From Flavobacterium sp. (GTDB taxonomy: Bacteria > Bacteroidota > Bacteroidia > Flavobacteriales > Flavobacteriaceae), in NCBI RefSeq assembly GCF_027490375.1, contig NZ_JAIXYH010000040.1, positions 62,001-126,000 of the forward strand: a DNA stretch of 64,000 nucleotides, given 5' to 3'. The translations under genes were made by a program, and so were the position numbers. Under the pieces are notes generated by a model, which had not been told where the DNA came from, ran no database searches, and worked only from the letters and a program-made list of their open reading frames with translations. Positions 19,577 through 29,235 of the stretch are shown piece by piece (positions within the stretch are counted from its first letter, which is position 1; every line of letters starts with the position of its first letter).

Positions 19577-21385
19577 ATGGAGAGAAAAACAAAAAAATAT
19601 ACCCAAGTTAAATTGCTCTATGCGTTCACTTCTTTTTTTTATTTGGGACTTTACCTGGCTCTGGCGCAATCTCAAAATGTAACCCGTGTTTGGGGAACGT
19701 ACTTCGGTGATGAGCGGTTTTATTTGCAAGATTCTCGGGTAGATAATTCGGGTAATTTATACATTGTAGGTGTCTTTATTGGCAACAAAAATTCTGCACC
19801 TACATTCAACACAAACGCGTATCAAGCTAATTTTGGGGGCGGTGAATCAGATGGGTTTATAGCAAAATTTAGCGCGGAAGGTTCCTTAATCACATGCAGT
19901 TATTTTGGCGGAGAGGGAATAGACGGTTTGTCGGCTATTGATGTGGACCCTAATAATAATGTTTATATTTCGGGTTTTACTACAAGTGAAACGCAAATAG
20001 CCACTCAAGGATCCTATCAGCAAGTGAAAAGCCTTGGAACCGATTTATTTGTTGCAAAATTCAATGAGAGTGGTTCTCTAGTTTGGTCGACCTATTTTGG
20101 TGGTGAAGGAGACGATGGGGAAGGACTTAACACCATCTTATCGACAGGTGTTTCAACAAAACGGACGCACATATCGCACGATAAAGAATCTCATTGCTAT
20201 TTGTTGTTACAGACCAATAGCCAAGATTTAGGTACTGATGATACCTTTCAGCCAAACAAGGAAAATTCTAATTATTTAATCGCAAAATTTTCAGAAACGG
20301 GTTTTTTAGTTTGGAGTACTTATTATGGAATAAATCTTCAAAATCAGGCGAACTCATTAAAATCAGGTAATGATGCCGTTTATGTTAGCGGAGTAATCAA
20401 CGAATGTACACCAGGTCAAATACCAAACAACTATTTTGGTACAGCCAACGCTTTTCAGGAGGTAAAAGGTAGTTGTAGAGATACCTTTCTTTCGAAATTT
20501 GATACTACCGGACAGCGACTTTGGAGCACGTATTATGGTGGAACAAGTTCCGAATTGACCTCAGATAATGCTCTGAGTATTGTAGATGGACATGTTTACT
20601 TTTCTGGTATAGGCTCAAGCTCCATGCTAGCTACGGCAGGGACATTTCAATCGCAATCAGGGCAAGTATCTTCGCCATTTTTAGCAAAGTTCACCAGTGA
20701 GGGCGAGCGCGTTTGGGCTTCATTTAACGGACTTAGTCAAAATCAAGCAGAAACTTATTTATCAAATAACACAGCTGTTGAAGCCGACCTAAATGGAAAT
20801 ATACTCTTAAGTGGCACAATCGGCTTAAACGCGAACATCTCATCGGCACAAGCTTGGCAAGAGGATTTATATGGAATAAACGATGCTTATATGGCAAAGT
20901 TCACTAGTACAGGTCAGAAATTATGGGGTACCTATTACGGAGGAAGCAATTTTGAGCTCAGAGCAATTGCACACTCCTATGGCGAAAATGTCTTTTTGGT
21001 CGGAAGCTCGTTGAGTACAGACGGCCTCTCTACTTCCGGCGCGCTTCAAGAAAATTTGATCCTTTTTGATGAGAGTACCACGCTAAAAAAAAACATTTTT
21101 ATCGCTTATTTTATCCCTATACCTTTGTCTGTTGCAGACAATCATGAGTTAACTTTTGAAATTTTTCCCAACCCAAGCACAGGAGCATTCACGCTCGCTT
21201 CGGTAAGTAGTGAACAATTGCCTTTCGAAATCAGCATATTTGATCTCACGGGTAAACAAATTTTTAACCAACATGCTACTGAACAAAATACTGTCATTAA
21301 CTTACAAGGTATTGCACGAGGAATATATATGGTAGTAGTTAAATCAAAAAATACAAGCCAGGTTTCAAAATTAGTTGTTCAATAA
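19577..21385 (+). CDS. SBBP-repeat-like secreted protein with T9SS type A sorting domain
   Basis: 602 aa; repeated WSTYFGGEGDD / VYVSGxT motifs; C-terminal FEIFPNPSTGAFTL...GIARGIYMVVVKSKN..SKLVVQ. Confidence 0.82.
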   Translation: MERKTKKYTQVKLLYAFTSFFYLGLYLALAQSQNVTRVWGTYFGDERFYLQDSRVDNSGNLYIVGVFIGNKNSAPTFNTNAYQANFGGGESDGFIAKFSAEGSLITCSYFGGEGIDGLSAIDVDPNNNVYISGFTTSETQIATQGSYQQVKSLGTDLFVAKFNESGSLVWSTYFGGEGDDGEGLNTILSTGVSTKRTHISHDKESHCYLLLQTNSQDLGTDDTFQPNKENSNYLIAKFSETGFLVWSTYYGINLQNQANSLKSGNDAVYVSGVINECTPGQIPNNYFGTANAFQEVKGSCRDTFLSKFDTTGQRLWSTYYGGTSSELTSDNALSIVDGHVYFSGIGSSSMLATAGTFQSQSGQVSSPFLAKFTSEGERVWASFNGLSQNQAETYLSNNTAVEADLNGNILLSGTIGLNANISSAQAWQEDLYGINDAYMAKFTSTGQKLWGTYYGGSNFELRAIAHSYGENVFLVGSSLSTDGLSTSGALQENLILFDESTTLKKNIFIAYFIPIPLSVADNHELTFEIFPNPSTGAFTLASVSSEQLPFEISIFDLTGKQIFNQHATEQNTVINLQGIARGIYMVVVKSKNTSQVSKLVVQ

Positions 21386-21534
21386 AATAGAAAACGAATT
21401 TTCAGTAGCGCAAGTACTTTCAATCGAATTTATGCAGACTTTTTTGCAAAGGTTTTAACAGCTGCGCGTATGGTTAACTACCCGCTGTTCGAAAATTCCA
21501 AAAGTTCTCAGCTACAATTCTTAGTCCTACATTC

Positions 21535-23313
21535 ATGAAAAAAATTGTTTTTTACACCTTACTTGCTCCACTGCTGTGTTTTTCTCAGCAACAATCCTTG
21601 CAGCGTGTATGGGGAACCTATTTTGGTGATGAGCGTTACAAACTCGAAGATTCAGTTGTTGATAGGGCTGGAAATTTATATTTAGTAGGATTGATAACCA
21701 GTAACGTCGATACAGCGCCCGTGTTTGCGTCTGATGTTTACCAATCTAATTACGGCGGCGGTTTTTCCGACGGATTTATTGCAAAATTCAACAACCAAGG
21801 TCAACTGTTATACATTACTTATTTTGGCGGAGTTGGCGATGACGTAGTTTCTTGTATCGATTTTGATAACAGCAATAACATATATGTAGCCGGCTTCACG
21901 GATAGTGAAACACAGATTGCAACGGCAACGGCTTTTCAAACTAATAAGAGCGCATTGAACGACCTATTTGTTGCAAAATTCAATGAAGAAGGATTGTTGC
22001 AATGGAGTACTTATTACGGCGGAAATGGAAACGACGGCAGCAGTCTTTTTCTTACCTTATCGATGGGAATAGATTCTAATCGAATTCAACTCGCGCACGA
22101 CGGAGCTAATCATTTTTATGCTTTTTGTGAAACAACGAGTTCCAACATGGGAACTGCCAATACTTTTCAACCCACAAAGGAAAATGCAAATTTTTTAATT
22201 GTAAAGTTTTCAAATGATGGCATCCCACAGTGGTCAACTTATCATGGTTTTAACGAAAACAATCAGCTCACTGCAATTAAGGCTAACGAGGAAGCAGTTT
22301 ATCTAAGTGGCCAGATAAGAGAATGCGTGCCAGATAATATTCCAAACACCTATTATGCTACACCTAATGCTTTTCAGCCGACTAGAGCTAGTTGTCAAGA
22401 TTTATTTCTAACTAAGTTTGACACCAATGGCCAACGCCTTTGGAGTACATATTATGGCGGTAATTCACTCGACTTAGTATCAGATCGTTCAATTGATGTA
22501 AGAAACAATGCCATTTACTTTGCAGGCCAAGGTTTAGATCAAGCACTCGCCACATCTGATACCTTTCAAGAAACTCCAAGTGTTGATTTGCTTACTCCTT
22601 TTCTGGTGAGATTTAACGAGCTGGGAGAAAGAATCTGGGGAACTTTTAACGGAACAACTTTCAATCAGACAGGCGCAACAGCTTCTAATTCAGGACACGT
22701 AAAAATCGATAATGAAAACAATTTAATTTTCAGCGGAACGGTTGGTTTGAATGCAAACGTTGCTCAAGGCCAAGCATTTCAGACGTCTCTAAATGGAACT
22801 CTTGACGGATTTTTAGCAAAGTTCGACGAAACAGGTCAGAAAATTTGGGGCACGTATTATGGCGGAAATAATACTGAAATTGCAATGATTGCCCATCCAT
22901 TCGGCGAAAATGTATTCGTTGTCGGTGAATCAAATAGTATCACAGGTTTAGCAACAACGGGCGCAATGCAACCCAATCTAACCCTTTTTGATCCAAGTAG
23001 TTCAGAAACCAATTTTAATATTTTCATCGGTTATTTAACACCAATTCCACTGTCCACCAACGAAAATCAAGAGCTGTCCTTTGAAATGATACCTAATCCC
23101 AGTGCTGGGAATACGATTATCCGTTTGCCCTCCAACGTAATCAATTCAGCGAATGTGACGATTTTTGACATATCAGGAAAAACAATCTACGAAAGTACAA
23201 CCCAAAACGAAGAACTGCGCGTGCAGCTTGATGGCCTTTCTAGTGGTGTTTATTTTGTGAAAGTAGCTACTGATAATACTGCGGTAGTCAAAAAATGGAT
23301 TGTAAAAAATTAA
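21535..23313 (+). CDS. SBBP-repeat-like secreted protein with T9SS type A sorting domain (paralogue of preceding gene)
   Basis: 592 aa; colinear similarity with 19577-21385 from RVWGTYFGDER to C-terminal FEMIPNPSAG...VKKWIVKN. Confidence 0.82.
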   Translation: MKKIVFYTLLAPLLCFSQQQSLQRVWGTYFGDERYKLEDSVVDRAGNLYLVGLITSNVDTAPVFASDVYQSNYGGGFSDGFIAKFNNQGQLLYITYFGGVGDDVVSCIDFDNSNNIYVAGFTDSETQIATATAFQTNKSALNDLFVAKFNEEGLLQWSTYYGGNGNDGSSLFLTLSMGIDSNRIQLAHDGANHFYAFCETTSSNMGTANTFQPTKENANFLIVKFSNDGIPQWSTYHGFNENNQLTAIKANEEAVYLSGQIRECVPDNIPNTYYATPNAFQPTRASCQDLFLTKFDTNGQRLWSTYYGGNSLDLVSDRSIDVRNNAIYFAGQGLDQALATSDTFQETPSVDLLTPFLVRFNELGERIWGTFNGTTFNQTGATASNSGHVKIDNENNLIFSGTVGLNANVAQGQAFQTSLNGTLDGFLAKFDETGQKIWGTYYGGNNTEIAMIAHPFGENVFVVGESNSITGLATTGAMQPNLTLFDPSSSETNFNIFIGYLTPIPLSTNENQELSFEMIPNPSAGNTIIRLPSNVINSANVTIFDISGKTIYESTTQNEELRVQLDGLSSGVYFVKVATDNTAVVKKWIVKN

Positions 23314-23333
23314 AAAGCGACCGCTTACCGACA

Positions 23334-23362
23334 AACCGCCGACCAACATCGGCGGTTTTTTT
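23334..23362 (+). terminator. intrinsic terminator after second SBBP-like gene
   Basis: AACCGCCGACCAACATCGGCGGTTTTTTT. Confidence 0.85.
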
Positions 23363-23458
23363 GTGCGTATTTCCGACATTTCAAATCATTCTTTAATAAA
23401 TTGCCAAAAACGATTCGTTTTTTTATGCAACTATTGTTGATTATGTATTTTAAAAAAT

Positions 23459-23466
23459 TATCTTTG
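23459..23466 (+). promoter_or_regulatory. Bacteroidota sigmaA promoter -7 element for atpD
   Basis: TATCTTTG preceded by TTG at 23437-23439 (19-nt spacer); 70 nt upstream of atpD. Confidence 0.65.
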
Positions 23467-23526
23467 CACTCGAAAATTTAGGGCAATTGCGCCTTCTTTT
23501 TTCGAACATAACAGACTAAAAATTAA

Positions 23527-25047
<1,521 letters not shown>

Positions 25048-25058
25048 TCTATAGATTC

Positions 25059-25340
25059 ATGCATATAGAAATCGTATCTCCTGAAGCTACATTATTCACC
25101 GGCGAAGCAAATTCAGTTACGCTTCCAGGTGTCGATGGTTCGTTTCAGATTTTGAATAACCACGCGCCAATCGTAGCCGTGTTGCAAAGCGGGCAGGTAA
25201 AAATCGCCGCGCCTAGTTTTGCACTTTCAAAAGAAGCAGAATCAAAAGTCACGAAGTTAGACGCGCAAACACTTGGTTTGCAAATCAACAGCGGAACAAT
25301 CGAAATGAACAACAACAAGGTTATAATCTTAGTCGACTAA
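25059..25340 (+). CDS. atpC: ATP synthase F1 subunit epsilon
   Basis: 93 aa; MHIEIVSPEATLFTGEANSVTLPGVDGSFQILNNHAPIVAVLQSG. Confidence 0.95.
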   Translation: MHIEIVSPEATLFTGEANSVTLPGVDGSFQILNNHAPIVAVLQSGQVKIAAPSFALSKEAESKVTKLDAQTLGLQINSGTIEMNNNKVIILVD

Positions 25341-25363
25341 AACCTCAACGTTCGTCAAATACC

Positions 25364-25392
25364 AAAGCCGTGAGAAATCGCGGCTTTTTTTG
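25364..25392 (+). terminator. intrinsic terminator after atpC
   Basis: AAGCCGTGAGAAATCGCGGCTTTTTTT. Confidence 0.75.
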
Positions 25393-25522
25393 TGTCTACA
25401 CCGCACTGGATTTTCGGCTATTTATACTTTAACACGACTTCTTTGTGCCTATTTAACCCAGGTTTGGAATATAGTTTTACGCTGATTATAAACGGCATTC
25501 AAGCAACTGAGCTTCATGTCTA

Positions 25523-26335
25523 TCAAAGCCTATAAACCGCACGCGCATTTTGAGTTGTTATGGATGCAATTTCCTCCAAAGAAAGCGCATAAATAAATGC
25601 GAGCTTTTCAGCAATTAAGCGTAAAAAAGCTGGATCGTTGCGTTTACCACGATGCGGAACAGGCGCTAAATACGGCCCATCAGTTTCCAGTACTATTTCC
25701 GACAAAGGTATTTCAGCTAAGAACTGATCAATTTTTCCGTTCTTAAACGTGGCCACACCGCCAATTCCCAACTTCAAACCTAAATCAACGGCTTGTTGCG
25801 CCTGCTGAAGATCGCCAGTAAAACAGTGGAAAATGCCGTGCAAACCGCGATTTCGATACGATTCTAAAACCTCGAAAATTTCGTTAAACGCTTCGCGGCA
25901 ATGAATGTTTATGGGCAAATCGAATTCTAAAGCCCAATCGATCTGCGTGCGAAACGCCTCGAGCTGCCAGTTGAGTGTCGACTTATCCCAGTACAAATCC
26001 ACGCCAATTTCGCCCACGGCCACGTAGCCGCCCTGTTGCAATTCGGAGAAAACGATGGCGAGTTCTTCGCGGTAATTTTCTTTCACGTAACACGGATGTA
26101 AGCCCATCATTAGCGAAACGTGTTCGGGATACAATTGCTTCAGACGTTTCATTCCTGCGTGCGAGGAAGCGTCGATTGCGGGTAAGACAAACTGCGAAAC
26201 ACCGGAAGAAAAGGCTTGTTCAATCAATTCAGATCGTTGATTTTCATATTCTTGACTGTAAAGATGAATGTGCGTATCAATTAACATGCTCGTGCGATAA
26301 GTGCTGCAAAAATAGCCTATAAAAAGCGAATGCAC
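25523..26335 (-). CDS. TatD family hydrolase
   Basis: IDTHIHLYSQEYE, GLHPCYVKE, GEIGVDLYWDKST, IHCREAFNE, GIFHCFTGD, ETDGPYLAPVPHRGKRN. Confidence 0.93.
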   Translation of the reverse strand: MHSLFIGYFCSTYRTSMLIDTHIHLYSQEYENQRSELIEQAFSSGVSQFVLPAIDASSHAGMKRLKQLYPEHVSLMMGLHPCYVKENYREELAIVFSELQQGGYVAVGEIGVDLYWDKSTLNWQLEAFRTQIDWALEFDLPINIHCREAFNEIFEVLESYRNRGLHGIFHCFTGDLQQAQQAVDLGLKLGIGGVATFKNGKIDQFLAEIPLSEIVLETDGPYLAPVPHRGKRNDPAFLRLIAEKLAFIYALSLEEIASITTQNARAVYRL

Positions 26336-26385
26336 GTATTTGAAAGAATTGCATAAAGTTTAGTTGGTTGAAAAGTAGAAAGTTG

Positions 26386-26393
26386 TATATTTG
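26386..26393 (+). promoter_or_regulatory. Bacteroidota sigmaA promoter -7 element for rplU
   Basis: TATATTTG with TTG at 26364-26366 (19-nt spacer). Confidence 0.6.
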
Positions 26394-26429
26394 CCGACAT
26401 TTTATAAACAATTTCATAAACACATTGTT

Positions 26430-26846
26430 ATGTACGCAATCGTAGAGATAGCAGGGCAACAATTTAAAGTAAGCAAAGACTTAAAGGTTTATGTACACAG
26501 ATTGGCAACTGAGGAAGGTTCGAAAGTTACTTTCGATAAAGTTCTTTTAGTTGACGATAACGGTACAATCACTTTAGGCGCCCCGGCTGTAGAAGGTGCT
26601 TCAGTAGAAGCCAAAGTGTTACAACACTTAAAAGGAGACAAGGTAATTGTTTTCAAAAAGAAACGCAGAAAAGGTTTCAAAAAGAAAAATGGTCACAGAC
26701 AATCGTTAACACAGATTGTTATTGAGGGCATTACTTTAGGAGCTGTTAAGAAAGCTGCTAAAAAAGAAGCTGCTCCTGTAGCTGATGAGGCTGAAGCGCC
26801 AAAGAAAGCGCAAAAAGCTAAAAAAGAAGAAACAACTGAAGAGTAA
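26430..26846 (+). CDS. rplU: 50S ribosomal protein L21 with Lys/Ala-rich C-terminal extension
   Basis: [25 protein letters not shown]...[26 protein letters not shown]. Confidence 0.96.
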   Translation: MYAIVEIAGQQFKVSKDLKVYVHRLATEEGSKVTFDKVLLVDDNGTITLGAPAVEGASVEAKVLQHLKGDKVIVFKKKRRKGFKKKNGHRQSLTQIVIEGITLGAVKKAAKKEAAPVADEAEAPKKAQKAKKEETTEE

Positions 26847-26868
26847 TAATATTTAAAACCTATAAACG

Positions 26869-27129
26869 ATGGCTCACAAGAAAGGTGTCGGTAGTTCGAA
26901 AAACGGTAGAGAATCAGAAAGTAAGCGTTTAGGCGTGAAAATTTTTGGTGGCCAGGCAGCAACTGCAGGTAACATTATCGTAAGACAACGCGGTTCTAAA
27001 CACAATCCAGGTGCAAATGTGTACATCTCTAAAGATCACACATTACACGCACAAGTTGATGGTGTTGTAAAGTTCCAAAAGAAAAAAGACAACAAGTCGT
27101 ACGTTTCAATCATTCCTTTCGAGGCATAA
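26869..27129 (+). CDS. rpmA: 50S ribosomal protein L27
   Basis: [48 protein letters not shown]. Confidence 0.97.
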   Translation: MAHKKGVGSSKNGRESESKRLGVKIFGGQAATAGNIIVRQRGSKHNPGANVYISKDHTLHAQVDGVVKFQKKKDNKSYVSIIPFEA

Positions 27130-27150
27130 TTAAACGAGATTTCAAAAGAC

Positions 27151-27182
27151 AAACCCAATCAGTATTGATTGGGTTTTTTTTT
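27151..27182 (+). terminator. intrinsic terminator after rpmA
   Basis: AAACCCAATCAGTATTGATTGGGTTTTTTTTT. Confidence 0.85.
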
Positions 27183-27183
27183 G

Positions 27184-27247
27184 GGAGATTAAGAGATTTC
27201 GAGATTAAGAGATTTCGAGATTGAAAGATTAAAAGATTAGAGATTTG
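27184..27247. repeat. low-complexity GAGATTAAGAGATTTC tandem repeat
   Basis: gagattaagagatttcgagattaagagatttcgagattgaaagattaaaagattagagattt. Confidence 0.7.
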
Positions 27248-27408
27248 GGTTGAGGTACTTGGTTTCTGGGCAATCCGCTGCGGCAAACGTTTGCTGGAAA
27301 TTTGTCGCGCCGCATCGTCACGCCTTTCACTGCAACAAAACGCCCGAAAAAGCACAAAAACGGGTCGCCAAAAAGCTTCTGAGGTCGCTTTTTCGCTTGG
27401 GTTTTTGT

Positions 27409-27629
27409 AAACCTGAACTCGGTTTAAAAGTTAAAGTCAGAAAATATTTAAATGGTTGATTACAAGGCGCACTTTATTTGGGATACTGTAGTATCGCAAA
27501 TAAATGCAACGAAGTAAGCGACCGTTTAAATGTTTAGCGGCCGCGATTTACACAGATTTTGTGTTAGTCTAAATCTCAATGTATTGTGAAACCGCGATCT
27601 GACAGAGATTTTTAATCGAGTTCAGGTTT
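27409..27629. repeat. structured dispersed non-coding element, copy A (MITE-like, terminal inverted repeats)
   Basis: Ends AAACCTGAACTCGGTTTAAAA / TTTTTAATCGAGTTCAGGTTT; nested internal stems; homologous to 47839-48034. Confidence 0.75.
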
Positions 27630-27779
27630 TAGGCATTTTCAGGCGTTTTGGTTTCCGTTGCAGTCGTTATTGCGGGGAACGTGCTAACCGTGTAGTTGCA
27701 ACTCTATCATTCTAGTTATAATGTTTTTTAAACGACATCTTCGATCCGAAAGCACAGATTTGAAATCCGCAGAATCAAT

Positions 27780-28003
27780 GCCTTCGAGCAAAGACACAGG
27801 GATTACATAAATGAGATCCCGAAATGGGGTTCGTGGTCGAGTAGCATAAAAAACGCAGCTATCGCCGCTACTTTTTACTTCCCAATCTCAAGCCTTCGAG
27901 CAAAGACACAGCGATTACATAAATGTGATCCCAAAATGGGGTCTGTGCCCGAGTAGCACAAAAAACGCAGCTATCGCCGCTACTTTTTATTTCCCAATCT
28001 CAA
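27780..28003. repeat. 112-bp tandem duplication with internal hairpins
   Basis: Two units (27780-27891, 27892-28003), each ..GCCTTCGAGCAAAGACACAG.GATTACATAAATG.GATCCC.AAATGGGGT...GAGTAGCA.AAAAAACGCAGCTATCGCCGCTACTTTTTA.TTCCCAATCTCAA. Confidence 0.85.
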
Positions 28004-28039
28004 GCCTTCGAGCAGAGCTCGAGCTTGGGATTGGGAAAT
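27989..28039. repeat. 51-bp inverted repeat (large hairpin) at end of tandem array
   Basis: ATTTCCCAATCTCAAGC ... GCTTGGGATTGGGAAAT with inner GAGC-AGA-GCTC. Confidence 0.8.
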
Positions 28040-28068
28040 AAAAAAACCGACTACCGTCGGCTTTTTTT
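28040..28068. terminator. bidirectional intrinsic terminator (tRNA-Ser side on - strand)
   Basis: AAAAAAACCGACTACCGTCGGCTTTTTTT. Confidence 0.75.
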
Positions 28069-28076
28069 ACTACTCG

Positions 28077-28163
28077 CAGAGAGGAAGGGATTCGAACCCT
28101 CGATGCAGTTACCCACATACAAACTTTCCAGGCTTGCTCCTTCAACCACTCGGACACCTCTCT
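28077..28163 (-). tRNA. tRNA-Ser (GGA)
   Basis: Reverse complement AGAGAGGTGTCCGAGTGGTTGAAGGAGCAAGCCTGGAAAGTTTGTATGTGGGTAACTGCATCGAGGGTTCGAATCCCTTCCTCTCTG: 7-bp acceptor, anticodon GGA, long variable arm, T-loop GGTTCGAATCC. Confidence 0.95.
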
Positions 28164-28188
28164 ATTTCTGCAGCAAATATACTTTTTC

Positions 28189-29235
28189 TTACGAACTAAA
28201 AGTCATTTCCCCGCAAATTGGCGTTTCAAAAGCCGTTTTAAAATCGGCAAACTCCGTTTCGTTACCCAACAAAAACATCAACTTGCAAACGGCCGCCTCT
28301 GTCGTAATATCCTTACCCGAAATCACGCCAATTTCCTTTAATGCACTACTGGTTTCGTACTGACCCATTTGTACACTCCCGGCAATACACTGCGTAACAT
28401 TTACGATGTGTAAGCCGCGTCTGATGGCTTGTTTCAATAAATCGATAAACCACGCCTCGCTCGGAGCATTGCCCGCACCGTAGGTTTCTAAAACGATTGC
28501 TTTTAAATCTCTAATCTCTAATATCGCATTCAAAACCGTTGCGTTTATGCCCGGAAACATCTTGATAATGGCAATATGCGAATCCAATAATTTACGGACC
28601 TTGAAGGGAGCACCCGTCAAATCGCGTCTAAGCAAGTTCTCGTGGACGATATTTAGATGAACGCCACTCTCTGCCAGCGCTGGGTAATTAGGCGATGTAA
28701 AGGCTTTAAAATGCTCGGCATTCACTTTCGTAGTTCGGTTGCCTCGATATAATTTGTATTCAAAATACAAACACACCTCGCGAACAACCGGTCTGCCTTC
28801 TTCCAACTGCGAGGCAATTTGAATGGCCGTAATTAAATTCTCCTTAGCATCCGTGCGCAAATCCCCAATCGGTAGTTGCGAACCTGTAAAAACTACCGGC
28901 TTTTGTAAATGTTCTAGCATAAAACTCAAAGCCGAAGCCGAGTACGACATAGTGTCCGACCCGTGTAAAACCACAAATCCGTCGAATTGCTCGTAATTGC
29001 TTTCAATAATTTCGGCCATGCTGATCCACTGCGCCGGATTCATATTCGACGAATCAATCGGAGTTTCAAACGAAATCGTTTCAATATCGCAATCCAACTG
29101 TTTCAATTCCGGTATGCGCTGCAAAAGCTTTTTAAAATTAAAGGCTTTCAGGGCTTTGGTTTCAAAATCCTTAACCATACCAATCGTTCCACCGGTATAA
29201 ATCAATAAAATACGCGCTTTATTCGATGGTTCCAT
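28189..29235 (-). CDS. ansA: type I L-asparaginase
   Basis: 348 aa; IYTGGTIGMV, VVLHGSDTMSYSASALSFML, ETYGAGNAP. Confidence 0.93.
   Translation of the reverse strand: MEPSNKARILLIYTGGTIGMVKDFETKALKAFNFKKLLQRIPELKQLDCDIETISFETPIDSSNMNPAQWISMAEIIESNYEQFDGFVVLHGSDTMSYSASALSFMLEHLQKPVVFTGSQLPIGDLRTDAKENLITAIQIASQLEEGRPVVREVCLYFEYKLYRGNRTTKVNAEHFKAFTSPNYPALAESGVHLNIVHENLLRRDLTGAPFKVRKLLDSHIAIIKMFPGINATVLNAILEIRDLKAIVLETYGAGNAPSEAWFIDLLKQAIRRGLHIVNVTQCIAGSVQMGQYETSSALKEIGVISGKDITTEAAVCKLMFLLGNETEFADFKTAFETPICGEMTFSS

Noticed and set aside
27409-27629. Possible intact insertion sequence
   Set aside because: Terminal inverted repeats are present but no transposase ORF fits inside about 220 bp; at most a MITE-like element
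27780-28003. Possible CRISPR array
   Set aside because: Only two long (112-bp) directly adjacent units with no unique spacers and no cas genes; it is a tandem duplication
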